Below, one piece after another: positions 9,421 to 17,411 of a stretch of 39,301 nucleotides of DNA; position 1 is the first letter of the stretch; every line of letters begins with the position of its first letter. The translations under genes and the position numbers were made by a program. The stretch comes from Hymenobacter rubripertinctus. GTDB taxonomy: Bacteria > Bacteroidota > Bacteroidia > Cytophagales > Hymenobacteraceae. Location of the stretch: positions 69,562 through 108,862 of the forward strand of contig NZ_QYCN01000005.1 of the NCBI RefSeq assembly GCF_003583925.1. Direction: 5' to 3'. Below the pieces are notes generated by a model. The model worked only from the letters and a program-made list of their open reading frames with translations. It did not search any database and was not told where the DNA came from.

Positions 9421-9516
9421 CTGTAGAGACGCGACCCATCGCGTCTCGGCGTTGAACGACAATCGTTCAGACAATGACCGTTCAACGATGAGACGCGATG
9501 GCTCGCGTCTCTACAG
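9421..9516. repeat. BIME: two REPs in inverted orientation
   Basis: A REP at about 9421-9458 and its inverted partner at about 9479-9516 face each other over a short spacer, each with GAGACGCGA/TCGCGTCTC arms and a GTTGAACG tail. The outermost 12 bases are also complementary. The element directly follows the RAYT gene and directly precedes the Fic remnant, whose reading frame enters it. Confidence 0.9.
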
Positions 9517-9633
9517 CCAAAGCCACTCGTGGCCCAGCTGCAAGCCGCCGGCTACCTGCAGGAAATCACCGGCCAAAGCCGCAACCGCATCTTCTTGTTT
9601 GAGCCGTATCTGAAGGCGTTTGATAACGTGTGA
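9517..9633 (+). pseudogene. Fic/DOC-family protein, C-terminal remnant
   Basis: An open frame that ends at TGA 9631-9633 encodes PLVAQLQAAGYLQEIT followed by GQSRNRIFLFEPYLKAF. This matches the C-terminal winged-helix end of Fic-family proteins (pattern LxxxGxLxEITGxxRNRxFxxxxYL). The HPFxxGNGR catalytic region is absent: everything upstream is the BIME. Fic genes commonly sit inside type I R-M operons, so this is probably a relic of an original hsdM-fic-hsdS order, cut when the REP/RAYT DNA arrived. No start codon is assignable. Confidence 0.75.
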
Positions 9634-9647
9634 ACGGGATAAAGTAG

Positions 9648-10808
9648 ATGATTCAAGAAACTGGAATTATGAGTAAGCAGACGGAAATACAGTGGGGGGA
9701 AGAAATAATAGCGCAACTAGGTGGCTCTAACGAGTGGACAGACTGTACACTAGGCGAGGTTATTAATTTGAAGCGTGGCTATGACCTGCCGAAGCATAGT
9801 AGGAAGTCAGGAACGATACCAATAATATCGTCTTCCGGCATTACAGATTATCACAGTGAACCGATGGCAAAAGCCCCCGGGGTAATCACTGGGCGCTACG
9901 GTACAATAGGACAGGTTTTCTTTTCTGATGTTGATTATTGGCCTCTCAACACGGCGCTTTATGTTCAGGATTTCAAGGGTAATGACCAACGATTTATTTA
10001 TTATTTGCTTACGGCTTTTGACTTTGAACAATTCAGTGATAAAAGCGCAGTTCCAGGAATCAATCGAAACCACATTCATGAGGCAGCGGTAAGCATTCCA
10101 CCCCTACCCGAACAACGCGCCATTGCCGCCGTCCTCAGCAGCTTGGATGACAAAATAGACCTGCTGCACCGCCAGAACGCCACCCTGGAAGCCTTGGCGG
10201 AAACACTGTTCAGGCAGTGGTTTGTGGAGGAGGCGAAGGAGGAGTGGGTAAAAGGGAAATTGCCTGACGAGTTTACCTGTGTAATGGGTTCTTCACCGCC
10301 CGGCGAAAGCTATAATAACGCAGGGGTTGGACTGCCAATGTTTCAGGGGAATGCTGATTTTGGTTATAGGTTTCCATCTAACAGGGTTTATACAACCGAT
10401 GCTAAAAGACTCGCCACCAAATTCGATACTTTGGTTAGCGTAAGGGCTCCGGTAGGTGCTCAAAATATGGCGAATGAAACATGCTGTATAGGGCGTGGTG
10501 TAGCAGCTTTTAGATACAAAAAAGACCCAACATTTTACTCCTACACTTATTTTAAAATGAGGTCATTAATGATTGAATTTAAAGAATTTAATCAGACAGG
10601 AACAGTCTTTGGTTCAATTAGTAAAGCAGATGTAGATGCTTTAAGCGTAACCATTCCACCACTTGAAATTGTAAAAAGGTTTCAGAGTGAAGTCAAGCCA
10701 ATTGATGACAAGGTTATAAGCAACACCAACCAAATCCAAACCCTTTCCACTCTGCGCGACACGCTGCTGCCGAAGCTGATGAGCGGCGAAGTGCGCGTCG
10801 CTTATTAA
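9648..10808 (+). CDS. hsdS: Type I restriction-modification, specificity subunit HsdS
   Basis: This 386-residue subunit recognises the bipartite DNA target for HsdM and HsdR. It shows the duplicated layout of two target-recognition domains (about 25-150 and 205-345), each followed by a coiled-coil conserved region. The first contains IPPLPEQRAIAAVLSSLDDKI, the second IPPLEIVKRFQSEVKPIDDKV, ending in TLRDTLLPKLMSGEV. The recognition domains are visibly richer in A and T than hsdM and hsdR, while the conserved helices have neighbour-like composition. This mosaic fits horizontal exchange of recognition domains. A second possible ATG lies at 9669. The DNA target cannot be read from sequence. Confidence 0.92.
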   Translation: MIQETGIMSKQTEIQWGEEIIAQLGGSNEWTDCTLGEVINLKRGYDLPKHSRKSGTIPIISSSGITDYHSEPMAKAPGVITGRYGTIGQVFFSDVDYWPLNTALYVQDFKGNDQRFIYYLLTAFDFEQFSDKSAVPGINRNHIHEAAVSIPPLPEQRAIAAVLSSLDDKIDLLHRQNATLEALAETLFRQWFVEEAKEEWVKGKLPDEFTCVMGSSPPGESYNNAGVGLPMFQGNADFGYRFPSNRVYTTDAKRLATKFDTLVSVRAPVGAQNMANETCCIGRGVAAFRYKKDPTFYSYTYFKMRSLMIEFKEFNQTGTVFGSISKADVDALSVTIPPLEIVKRFQSEVKPIDDKVISNTNQIQTLSTLRDTLLPKLMSGEVRVAY

Positions 10809-10830
10809 TCACGATTCCGCCGTCTGCCCC

Positions 10831-13800
10831 ATGGCCAAGCTGACTGAAAACGCAATTGAGGAGCTGGCCATCGAGCTGCTGCAAACGCTGGGCTACCAGT
10901 ACCACTACGCCCCCGACTTTGCCCCCGACGGCCCCCACCCCGAGCGGGCCAGCTTCGCCGACGTGCTGCTGCTGGAGCGCCTGCGCGCCGCCATTGCCCG
11001 GCTCAACCCCACCGTGCCCGCCGAGGCCCGCGCAGAGGCCCTGCGGCAGGTGCAGCGCATTGCCTCCCCCGAGCTGCTGGCCAACAACGAAACCTTCCAC
11101 CGCCTGCTCACCGAGGGCGTGCCCGTCGGCCGGCAGCACCACGGCCAGGAGCGCGGCGAGGTGGTGTGGCTGGTCGATTTCCAGCAGCCCGCCCGCAACG
11201 AGTTTGTGGTGGCCAACCAGTTCACGGTCATCGAAAACGGCCACCAGAAGCGGCCCGACGTGGTGCTGTTCGTCAACGGCCTGCCGCTGGTGGTGCTGGA
11301 GCTGAAAAACGCCGCCGCCGAAAACGCCACCCTCAAGTCGGCCTACCAGCAGCTCGACACCTACAAGGCCCTCATTCCGGGCCTGTTCACCTACAATGGC
11401 CTGCTCGTCATCTCCGATGGCCTGGAGGCGCGGGCCGGCTCGCTGTCGGCGGGCCTGAGCCGCTTCATGGCCTGGAAATCAGCCGACGGGCTGGCCGAAG
11501 CCTCGCCCCTGGTGAGCCAGCTCGAAACCCTCATCCGGGGTATGCTGGCCCCGGCCACCCTGCTCGATTTGCTGCGGCACTTCGTAGTGTTCGAGAAGTC
11601 AAAAAAGGAAGACCCCCAGACGGGCGTCATTCACATCACCACGGTAAAAAAGGTGGCCGCCTACCACCAGTACTACGCCGTGAATGCCGCTGTGCAATCG
11701 ACGCTGCGGGCCGCCGGGAGTCCAGACGGTCGTAGAGACGCGACCCATCGCGTCTCGGCGTTGAACGGTTCGCCCACCTCGTTAGACGACACCCCCACTG
11801 CGCGGACGCCGAGACGCGATGGGTCGCATCTCTACACCCCAAACGGCCCGCCGCCACAGGCGGATGAAGACCCCGCCCGCTACGGCCTGCCCGCCGTATC
11901 GGCCCAGCCCTTCGGCGACCGCAAGGGCGGCGTAGTGTGGCACACCCAGGGCAGCGGCAAGAGCCTGAGCATGGTGTTCTACACCGGCAAAATCGTGCAG
12001 GCCCTCGACAACCCCACGGTAGTCGTCATCACCGACCGTAACGACCTCGACGACCAGCTGTTCGACACCTTCGCCGCCTGCACCCAGCTGCTGCGCCAGG
12101 AACCCAAGCAGGTTGAAACCCGCGACCAGCTGAAAGAGCTGCTGCGCGTGGCCTCGGGCGGGGTGGTGTTCAGCACCATCCAGAAGTTTCAGCCCGAAGA
12201 AGGCAACGTGTACGAGGAGCTGTCGGCCCGCCGCAACATCATCGTCATTGCCGACGAGGCCCACCGCACGCAGTATGGCTTCAAGGCCAGGGAAGTGGAC
12301 GTGAAGGAAGAAGGTCAGGTGATAGGAAAGCGCACCGTGTACGGCTTCGCCAAGTACCTGCGCGACGCCCTGCCCCAGGCCACCTACCTGGGCTTCACCG
12401 GCACGCCCATCGAGCAAACCGACGTGAATACGCCCGCCGTGTTCGGCAACTACATCGACATCTACGACATCGCCCAGGCCGTGGAAGACGGGGCCACCGT
12501 GCGCATCTACTACGAAAGCCGCCTGGCCAAAGTGAGCCTGAGCGAGGAAGGCAAACAGCTGGTAGCCGACCTGGACGAGGAGCTGGACGCCGACGACCTC
12601 ACCAACACCCAAAAGGCCAAGGCCAAATGGACCCAGCTCGAAGCCCTTATCGGCAGCGAGCGGCGCATCGCCACCATCGCCGCCGACATGGTGACCCACT
12701 TCGAGCAGCGCCAGGAAGTATTCGAGGGCAAGGGGATGATAGTGGCCATGTCGCGCCGCATTGCCGCCGAGCTGTACGCGGCCATCATCGCCCTGCGCCC
12801 GGAGTGGCACTCCACCGACCTCAAGCAGGGCAAGCTAAAAGTGGTGATGACGTCGGCCTCCGCTGATGGCCCAACCATTGCCCAGCACCATACCACCAAA
12901 GAGCAGCGCCGCGCCCTGGCCGAGCGCATGAAAGACCCCGCCGACGAGTTCCAGCTCGTGATAGTGCGCGACATGTGGCTCACCGGCTTCGATGCGCCCA
13001 GCCTGCACACGCTCTACATCGACAAGCCCATGCAGGGCCACAACCTGATGCAGGCCATTGCCCGCGTCAACCGCGTGTACAAGGACAAGCCCGGCGGGCT
13101 GGTAGTCGATTACCTGGGCATCGCCTCCGACCTCAAAAAAGCCCTCTCGTTCTACTCCGACGCGGGCGGCAAAGGCGACCCCGCCGTAGCCCAGAAGCAA
13201 GCCGTGGCGCTGATGGCCGAAAAGCTGGAAGTGGTGCAGAACCTATACCACGGCTTCGGCTATGACAGCTACTATGACGCGCCCACGTCCACGAAGCTCT
13301 CGATGATACTGGCGGCCGAAGAGCATATTCTCGGCCTGCCCGACGGCAAAAAGCGCTACATCAACGAAGTGACGGCGCTTTCGCAGGCCTTCGCCATTGC
13401 CATCCCGCACGAGGCCGCGTTGGCCGTAAAGGACGAAGTGTCGTTTTTCCAGGCCGTAAAAGCCCGCCTGGCCAAGTTCGACAGCACCGGCACCGGCCGC
13501 ACCGATGAGGAAATCGAAACCACCATCCGGCAGGTAATCGACAAAGCCCTGGTGTCGGAGCAGGTGATTGACGTGTTCGACGCGGCCGGCATCAAGAAGC
13601 CCGACATCTCCATCCTCTCCGAAGAATTCCTGCTGGAACTGAAGGGCATGGAGCACAAGAACGTGGCTCTGGAGGTGCTCAAAAAGCTGCTGAACGACGA
13701 GCTGAAAGCCCGCGCCAAGCAGAACCTGGTGAAAAGCAAAAGCCTGATGGAAATGCTGGAAAGCGCCATCAAGCGCTACCACGCCAAAATCCTGACCGCC

Positions 13801-14163
13801 GCCGAGGTGATGGACGAGCTAATTAAGCTCAGCAAGGAAATCACGAACATGGACAGCGAGGCGAAAGCCCTTGGCCTCACCACGTTCGAGTACGCCTTCT
13901 ACACCGCCGTAGCCAACAACGACAGCGCCCAGGAGCTGATGCAGCGCGACAAGCTGCGCGAGCTTGCCGTGGTGCTCACCCAGCGGGTTCGCGCCAACGC
14001 CTCCATCGACTGGACCATCAAGGAAAGCGTAAAAGCCAAGCTGAAAGTCATTGTCAAGCGCACCCTCCGCCAGTTTGGCTACCCGCCCGATATGGAGCTA
14101 CTGGCCACCGAAACGGTACTGAAACAGGCCGAGCTAATTGCGAACGAGCTGACGAAGAAATAA
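10831..14163 (+). CDS. hsdR: Type I restriction-modification, restriction/translocase subunit HsdR
   Basis: This 1110-residue subunit cleaves unmodified DNA after ATP-driven translocation. The nuclease domain holds the PD-(D/E)xK residues D143, E157 and K159 (RPDVVLFVNG...LELKN). The superfamily-2 motor follows: Walker A GSGKS (374-378), DEAH box (475-478), FTGTP (about 522-526), then the helical C-terminal domain. Residues about 301-335 are encoded by an inserted BIME that keeps the frame; it lies in the linker between nuclease and motor. All key residues are intact, so the enzyme may still be active. hsdR follows hsdS by 22 nt and ends 16 nt from the convergent HNH gene. Confidence 0.95.
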   Translation: MAKLTENAIEELAIELLQTLGYQYHYAPDFAPDGPHPERASFADVLLLERLRAAIARLNPTVPAEARAEALRQVQRIASPELLANNETFHRLLTEGVPVGRQHHGQERGEVVWLVDFQQPARNEFVVANQFTVIENGHQKRPDVVLFVNGLPLVVLELKNAAAENATLKSAYQQLDTYKALIPGLFTYNGLLVISDGLEARAGSLSAGLSRFMAWKSADGLAEASPLVSQLETLIRGMLAPATLLDLLRHFVVFEKSKKEDPQTGVIHITTVKKVAAYHQYYAVNAAVQSTLRAAGSPDGRRDATHRVSALNGSPTSLDDTPTARTPRRDGSHLYTPNGPPPQADEDPARYGLPAVSAQPFGDRKGGVVWHTQGSGKSLSMVFYTGKIVQALDNPTVVVITDRNDLDDQLFDTFAACTQLLRQEPKQVETRDQLKELLRVASGGVVFSTIQKFQPEEGNVYEELSARRNIIVIADEAHRTQYGFKAREVDVKEEGQVIGKRTVYGFAKYLRDALPQATYLGFTGTPIEQTDVNTPAVFGNYIDIYDIAQAVEDGATVRIYYESRLAKVSLSEEGKQLVADLDEELDADDLTNTQKAKAKWTQLEALIGSERRIATIAADMVTHFEQRQEVFEGKGMIVAMSRRIAAELYAAIIALRPEWHSTDLKQGKLKVVMTSASADGPTIAQHHTTKEQRRALAERMKDPADEFQLVIVRDMWLTGFDAPSLHTLYIDKPMQGHNLMQAIARVNRVYKDKPGGLVVDYLGIASDLKKALSFYSDAGGKGDPAVAQKQAVALMAEKLEVVQNLYHGFGYDSYYDAPTSTKLSMILAAEEHILGLPDGKKRYINEVTALSQAFAIAIPHEAALAVKDEVSFFQAVKARLAKFDSTGTGRTDEEIETTIRQVIDKALVSEQVIDVFDAAGIKKPDISILSEEFLLELKGMEHKNVALEVLKKLLNDELKARAKQNLVKSKSLMEMLESAIKRYHAKILTAAEVMDELIKLSKEITNMDSEAKALGLTTFEYAFYTAVANNDSAQELMQRDKLRELAVVLTQRVRANASIDWTIKESVKAKLKVIVKRTLRQFGYPPDMELLATETVLKQAELIANELTKK
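11732..11835. repeat. BIME inserted in frame inside hsdR
   Basis: A REP (11732-11768) and an inverted partner (11801-11835) of the same family as those at 8669 and 9421 lie within the hsdR coding sequence. The element encodes RRDATHRVSALNGSP at its left end and TPRRDGSHLYT at its right end without stop codons. The right REP carries one arm change (CGCATCTC instead of CGCGTCTC). Confidence 0.9.
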
Positions 14164-14179
14164 CCCTGGTTAGGTGCTA

Positions 14180-15130
14180 TCACCCCCGCTGCACCGCCAG
14201 ATTCTCCACCCGCGGCCACCACGCCCGCACCTTCGGTAGCCGCAGCTGCTGCCCGTTGAAGCGCTGCACCCCGTAATCGTGCCCACCCAGTTCTCCGAAG
14301 CCCTCGGCCATCCGCACCCGGTAATCCCCATCAATCCAAAACAGATGCCGGTCGAAGGCCCGGTGTAGATTCGGGCACAGCGCCAGCCCGTTCCCGATGG
14401 TGTCATCCCGGCTCACCGACCACGGCACGATGTGGCAGGCGTCCAGCAAAGGGGCGGTGCCAGTGGTGCTCACCAGGTGCAGGCCCGACACAGCGCAGGT
14501 CGACTGGTAGGCTCGTATCACCTCCCGCACGAACACGCCGCTACGCTCGGCCAGGGCCGTTTCATCGGCCACGTCCACCGTGCGGTTGTACACGGCCGCC
14601 GGCTCCTCCAGCATCTGCCGGCCCAACTCATCCAAGCGTTCCAAGCCCGCCCGCGGCCGGAAGTAGTGGCACGTCAGCGGGAAATAGCGCATCAGCAGCG
14701 CCTGCCGGATTTCCTCGCGGGCCACCGGCTGCAGCAGCAGTTCCCACAGCGCCGGGTCGAGCGAAGCATATGCGATTACGTCACGCAGGTGCCCGAAGCT
14801 GCGCACCGACTTGGAGGCTGTCAGCACCAGCTCCTGACCCGGCCGGGCGTGCAGGTGCCAGAACTTCTCACTCCGCAAGTGGAAAAACGGTAGCTGGAAC
14901 GGACTCGCCCCAAACTCTGGCCCCGGACTCAGCAGCTGGCAGTAGGCCTTGAAGCCCGTAATCAGCTCCGGCGTAATGGCAATGCGGTTGTCTCGAATCG
15001 TGCCTTCCTCTACGCCCTCCAGCACCGCCAGTAGCAGTGCCGGCTTGTAGGGCGCCTCCAGCTTGGTTCCCGGCTGCACATACACCTTCAGCTTCGTAAG
15101 CCGGGCCAGGTAGTGGGGTAGAGTGCTCAA
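14180..15130 (-). CDS. HNH endonuclease, McrA-like (ScoMcrA-type architecture)
   Basis: This 316-residue nuclease has a C-terminal HNH motif: H233 in CHIVPWS, N247 in IGNGLAL and H256 in NLHRAFD, the metal-binding triad of HNH_2 proteins. Residues 1-150 (APYKPALLLAVLEGV and a beta-rich middle) resemble the N-terminal region seen in McrA-like modification-dependent enzymes such as ScoMcrA, which cut DNA carrying phosphorothioate or methyl-cytosine marks. It is convergent with hsdR, 16 nt apart. The start is uncertain: the only initiator in range is TTG at 15130. Restriction of modified foreign DNA is inferred from the family, not proven here. Confidence 0.8.
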   Translation of the reverse strand: MSTLPHYLARLTKLKVYVQPGTKLEAPYKPALLLAVLEGVEEGTIRDNRIAITPELITGFKAYCQLLSPGPEFGASPFQLPFFHLRSEKFWHLHARPGQELVLTASKSVRSFGHLRDVIAYASLDPALWELLLQPVAREEIRQALLMRYFPLTCHYFRPRAGLERLDELGRQMLEEPAAVYNRTVDVADETALAERSGVFVREVIRAYQSTCAVSGLHLVSTTGTAPLLDACHIVPWSVSRDDTIGNGLALCPNLHRAFDRHLFWIDGDYRVRMAEGFGELGGHDYGVQRFNGQQLRLPKVRAWWPRVENLAVQRG

Positions 15131-15380
15131 GCTGACAGAAGATAGAGGAGGATACAGAATCAGGCACTTGGCAGACTCCAGGAGTAGTCTGCAATACTAC
15201 TACCAGATAGCAAGTATCCCGCCTGCCAACTGTTAAATGGCTAAAAATGTCCGCTATTCATGGCCCAGGCCAGTATCATCTTCCCAGAAGATTGGCTGCT
15301 AATGGATTTGGATTTAAAGTCGCTAATATTATTAGTATTATTGCCGTTATAAATGCCCATTCATTCCCACTGATAGCATT
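15131..15380. promoter_or_regulatory. Divergent promoter region of the HNH and UmuD-like genes
   Basis: CTAATA and TATTAG (15323-15328, 15330-15335) form a perfect 13-bp palindrome 45 nt before the UmuD-like start, in an AT-rich patch. It is a candidate operator for a LexA or S24 regulator. No canonical TAnnTTTG promoter was found. Confidence 0.4.
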
Positions 15381-15830
15381 ATGACGACCGTTGAAATCCT
15401 AGAGGTTATTCGCGAGCCCCTGTGGCTCACTCAATGTGAAACGCCCGTTCCGGCCGGCTACCCCAGCCTGGCCGAAAACTCCCCGAACACTAAAATCGAC
15501 CTCAACCACCTGCTCATCCCCCGCCCCGACTGCACCTATCTGGTCCGGGTGCAGGGCACCAGCATGGACGGTGCTCCCTCGCACATTCCTGATGGCGCGC
15601 TGATGGCCGTCGACTGCTCCCTCACCCCCGAGTCGGGCGACATTGTAGTAGCGGCCATCGACGAGGAGTTTACCGTCAAGCGGCTCGAAAAGCGGGCCGG
15701 CGGCTACTGGCTCGTTCCCGACAACCCCGCCCACAGTCCCATCGATACCAGCCTGCTGGGCGACCGGTTCCAGGTCTGGGGCGTCGTCACCCACGTCATC
15801 AGCCGGATGCAGCGCGGCCGTTTCCGCTAG
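15381..15830 (+). CDS. umuD: UmuD-like S24 self-cleaving protein (orphan)
   Basis: This 149-residue protein aligns in pattern along the whole length of UmuD. The cleavage site is A25-G26 in PVPAGYPS. KIDLNHLLI follows, then the catalytic serine S61 in GTSMDG and lysine K100 in EFTVKRL, with VWGVVTHVI at the C-terminus. UmuD' partners with UmuC to form DNA polymerase V for translesion synthesis during the SOS response. It uses Ala-Gly like LexA rather than Cys-Gly of E. coli UmuD. No umuC follows: the downstream 270 bases hold a long hairpin and broken ORFs. It may act on a polymerase encoded elsewhere or as a small repressor-like regulator. Confidence 0.85.
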   Translation: MTTVEILEVIREPLWLTQCETPVPAGYPSLAENSPNTKIDLNHLLIPRPDCTYLVRVQGTSMDGAPSHIPDGALMAVDCSLTPESGDIVVAAIDEEFTVKRLEKRAGGYWLVPDNPAHSPIDTSLLGDRFQVWGVVTHVISRMQRGRFR

Positions 15831-15960
15831 CCAGCCCCTGGTGGCTCATATGCGTCTGCCGGCCACCCAGGTTTTTACCGCCGGAACGCGCGCCTATGCC
15901 TGTCCGCGCGGATTTCGAGTTATTGAGTAAGTGGTTTGAAAGTCATGAAACCTGTCGTTG

Positions 15961-16108
15961 AAGCTGTTTACAAAGTGCCCGGAATCAATCAGAACGTCAT
16001 GCTGAGCTTGTCGAAGCATCTCTACCGCTTCGTTGCATGGCTCATACGAAGCGGTAGAGATGCTTCGACAAGCTCAGCATGACGTTCTTTTGACTTTGTA
16101 AACAGCTT
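15961..16108. repeat. Nested 148-nt inverted repeat (two concentric hairpins)
   Basis: The outer arms (15961-15976 and 16093-16108, 16 bp) and inner arms (15991-16033 and 16046-16088, 43 bp) are perfectly complementary around a 12-nt loop. The inner arm, reading GTCATGCTGAGCTTGTCGAA, is a sequence I associate with dispersed intergenic palindromes in Hymenobacter-like genomes. It lies after the UmuD-like gene and directly before the broken ORF at 16108. Confidence 0.9.
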
Positions 16109-16538
16109 TGTTTATTGCCCTCTATTCCAACATAAGCTACTCCCGGATAAAAACTGTTGATACCCTCGAGCACCTCAACAAAAACTTGAAAAAAAATTGG
16201 AGCATTATCTGCAGGCAGGCTCTGCCGATGAGCAGCAGGAAGCGCGCCGGTTTATAGAGCGGGGTACCTGTTTCCTCGCCTATAATGATGGGAAGACCAT
16301 GCGTTTTGCTCCCAGCCGTTTTATCGGGTACCAAAACAACACCTTCGATAAACACAGCAGCAATGCAGAGCGTGACGGCCGGGTAACCAACCCGGCAATT
16401 TCCAGACTGCTCGAAACGCCGCTGCCACTGGCCGATACAGAGTTGGAAGAGCAATACCAGCAGTACTGTCATAGCCTGGGTATTACCCCTCGTCCCAAAG
16501 GCAGCTTTGGAGTAAGCAGGAAATACTGGCGGCTGTAG
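16108..16538 (+). pseudogene. Small ORF with frameshift at an A8 run (function unknown)
   Basis: Two frames join into one plausible protein. The first runs from about 16108 (TTG) through SRIKTVDTLEHLNKNLKK. The second continues from 16197 with EHYLQAGSADEQQEARRFIE to the stop at 16538. The switch lies exactly at eight A residues (16189-16196); one more A would restore the frame. The second part alone is 113 residues starting with TTG and ending KYWRL. The N-terminus appears cut by the hairpin at 15961-16108. No domain was recognised. Alternatives are a sequencing error or slippage decoding at the A-run. Confidence 0.5.
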
Positions 16539-16636
16539 TTCGCTCACGCTTCATGCCTAGCGGCCCGTTGCGGCCGCCAACGCAGGCGGGGCATTGCGGG
16601 AGGTGAGCAGCGGGTCCGGTCAACTAGGCTCAAAGC

Positions 16637-17056
16637 TCAGAACCGCTCATTCAGATGCAGCGCCCCATCGATATAATACTTGGCAAGGTGGCCCGCCAGG
16701 GGCAGCGAGTGTCCAAATTCCGCCTGCTCATGCGCATGCTGCGGGGAAGTAGCCACCACGCTGAATGATTCCTCCAGATAGGGGAGGGGCCGCAGCGACG
16801 CCGGCAGGTGGGGCCCGTCTTCCCCCGTAACGCGCACCTCGTACATTCGGTAGCCCTCCGGCAGCTGCGCCGTCTGGTAGACGGATTCCGCTCCGCAGCT
16901 TCGGCACTTCACCTGCAGGCTGATACCTGAGGCATCAGAATTCGTGACCCGGCCCGCCGTGTGGGGTGTTAGCTGCTGCTCTTTGGCGCAGGGCAGCAGT
17001 ATAAACGCCTTCGGGGAGTAGCCGCTGCCTGTTGAGATAATGCGGGTGAGGGCCAT
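16637..17056 (-). CDS. Hypothetical protein with a CxxC motif
   Basis: Starting from ATG 17056 this is a 139-residue protein; the frame stays open to 17125 but the earlier part looks non-coding. A CRSCG motif (about residues 52-56) suggests half a metal-binding site. The following PEGYRMYEVRVTGEDGPHLP segment is strand-rich. It contains no signal peptide or membrane segment. It has no clear operon partner; a broken ORF lies just upstream. The protein is not recognised. Confidence 0.5.
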   Translation of the reverse strand: MALTRIISTGSGYSPKAFILLPCAKEQQLTPHTAGRVTNSDASGISLQVKCRSCGAESVYQTAQLPEGYRMYEVRVTGEDGPHLPASLRPLPYLEESFSVVATSPQHAHEQAEFGHSLPLAGHLAKYYIDGALHLNERF

Positions 17057-17129
17057 ATAACGGGTAGTAAAGAGTGTAGCAGTGGGCCAGCTTATTCGTG
17101 TGCTGCTGAAAAGCCCCGGCTTCATAGAG

Positions 17130-17394
17130 TAGCCGGCAAGGAGCAGCAGTGCCCGCGCTTGTCAAAGTATGGGCACTGCTGCTATACCTCAAGATGCAGC
17201 CGGTACCTAAGCCCCGGCCAGTCGCCGGGGACTCCCTCCGGGGCAAACGCCTGCCCGCATTGGTCGCCTTCATCAGCCGCGCAAGCTTGCTCAACCACAG
17301 CCCCCAGCCGCGCAAGCTTGCTCAACCACAGCCCCCACCACGACACCGACCCATCCGCCAGCTGAAACGCCACGTCCAGCGCCGGCGTGGTCAC
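17130..17394 (-). pseudogene. Small ORF broken by a 31-bp tandem duplication
   Basis: From GTG 17394 the frame reads TTPALDVAFQLADGSVSWWG and then meets the duplication, after which it shifts to a low-quality frame. Removing one repeat copy joins it to the frame that continues ARLMKATNAGRRLPRRE. A related, also broken sequence lies at 23330-23490 on the same strand (LLADGAVP, then FVRLIKAAGTRVPLLRR). This shows that the joined frame was once a real gene. Function is unknown. Confidence 0.5.
17275..17336. repeat. 31-bp exact tandem duplication
   Basis: Two identical 31-nt copies stand head to tail (17275-17305, 17306-17336). Because 31 is not a multiple of three, the duplication shifts the reading frame of the minus-strand ORF that crosses it. 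Confidence 0.95.
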
Positions 17395-17411
17395 CAGGCT
17401 GCTGCCCGGGC

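Noticed and set aside
11782..12810. 342-residue minus-strand frame opposite hsdR
   Set aside because: Antisense of the motor domain with conserved DEAH and FTGTP; no independent support.
15838..15960. umuC start after the UmuD-like gene
   Set aside because: No MFALVDxNNFYAS-like beginning or any other Y-family pattern in any frame.
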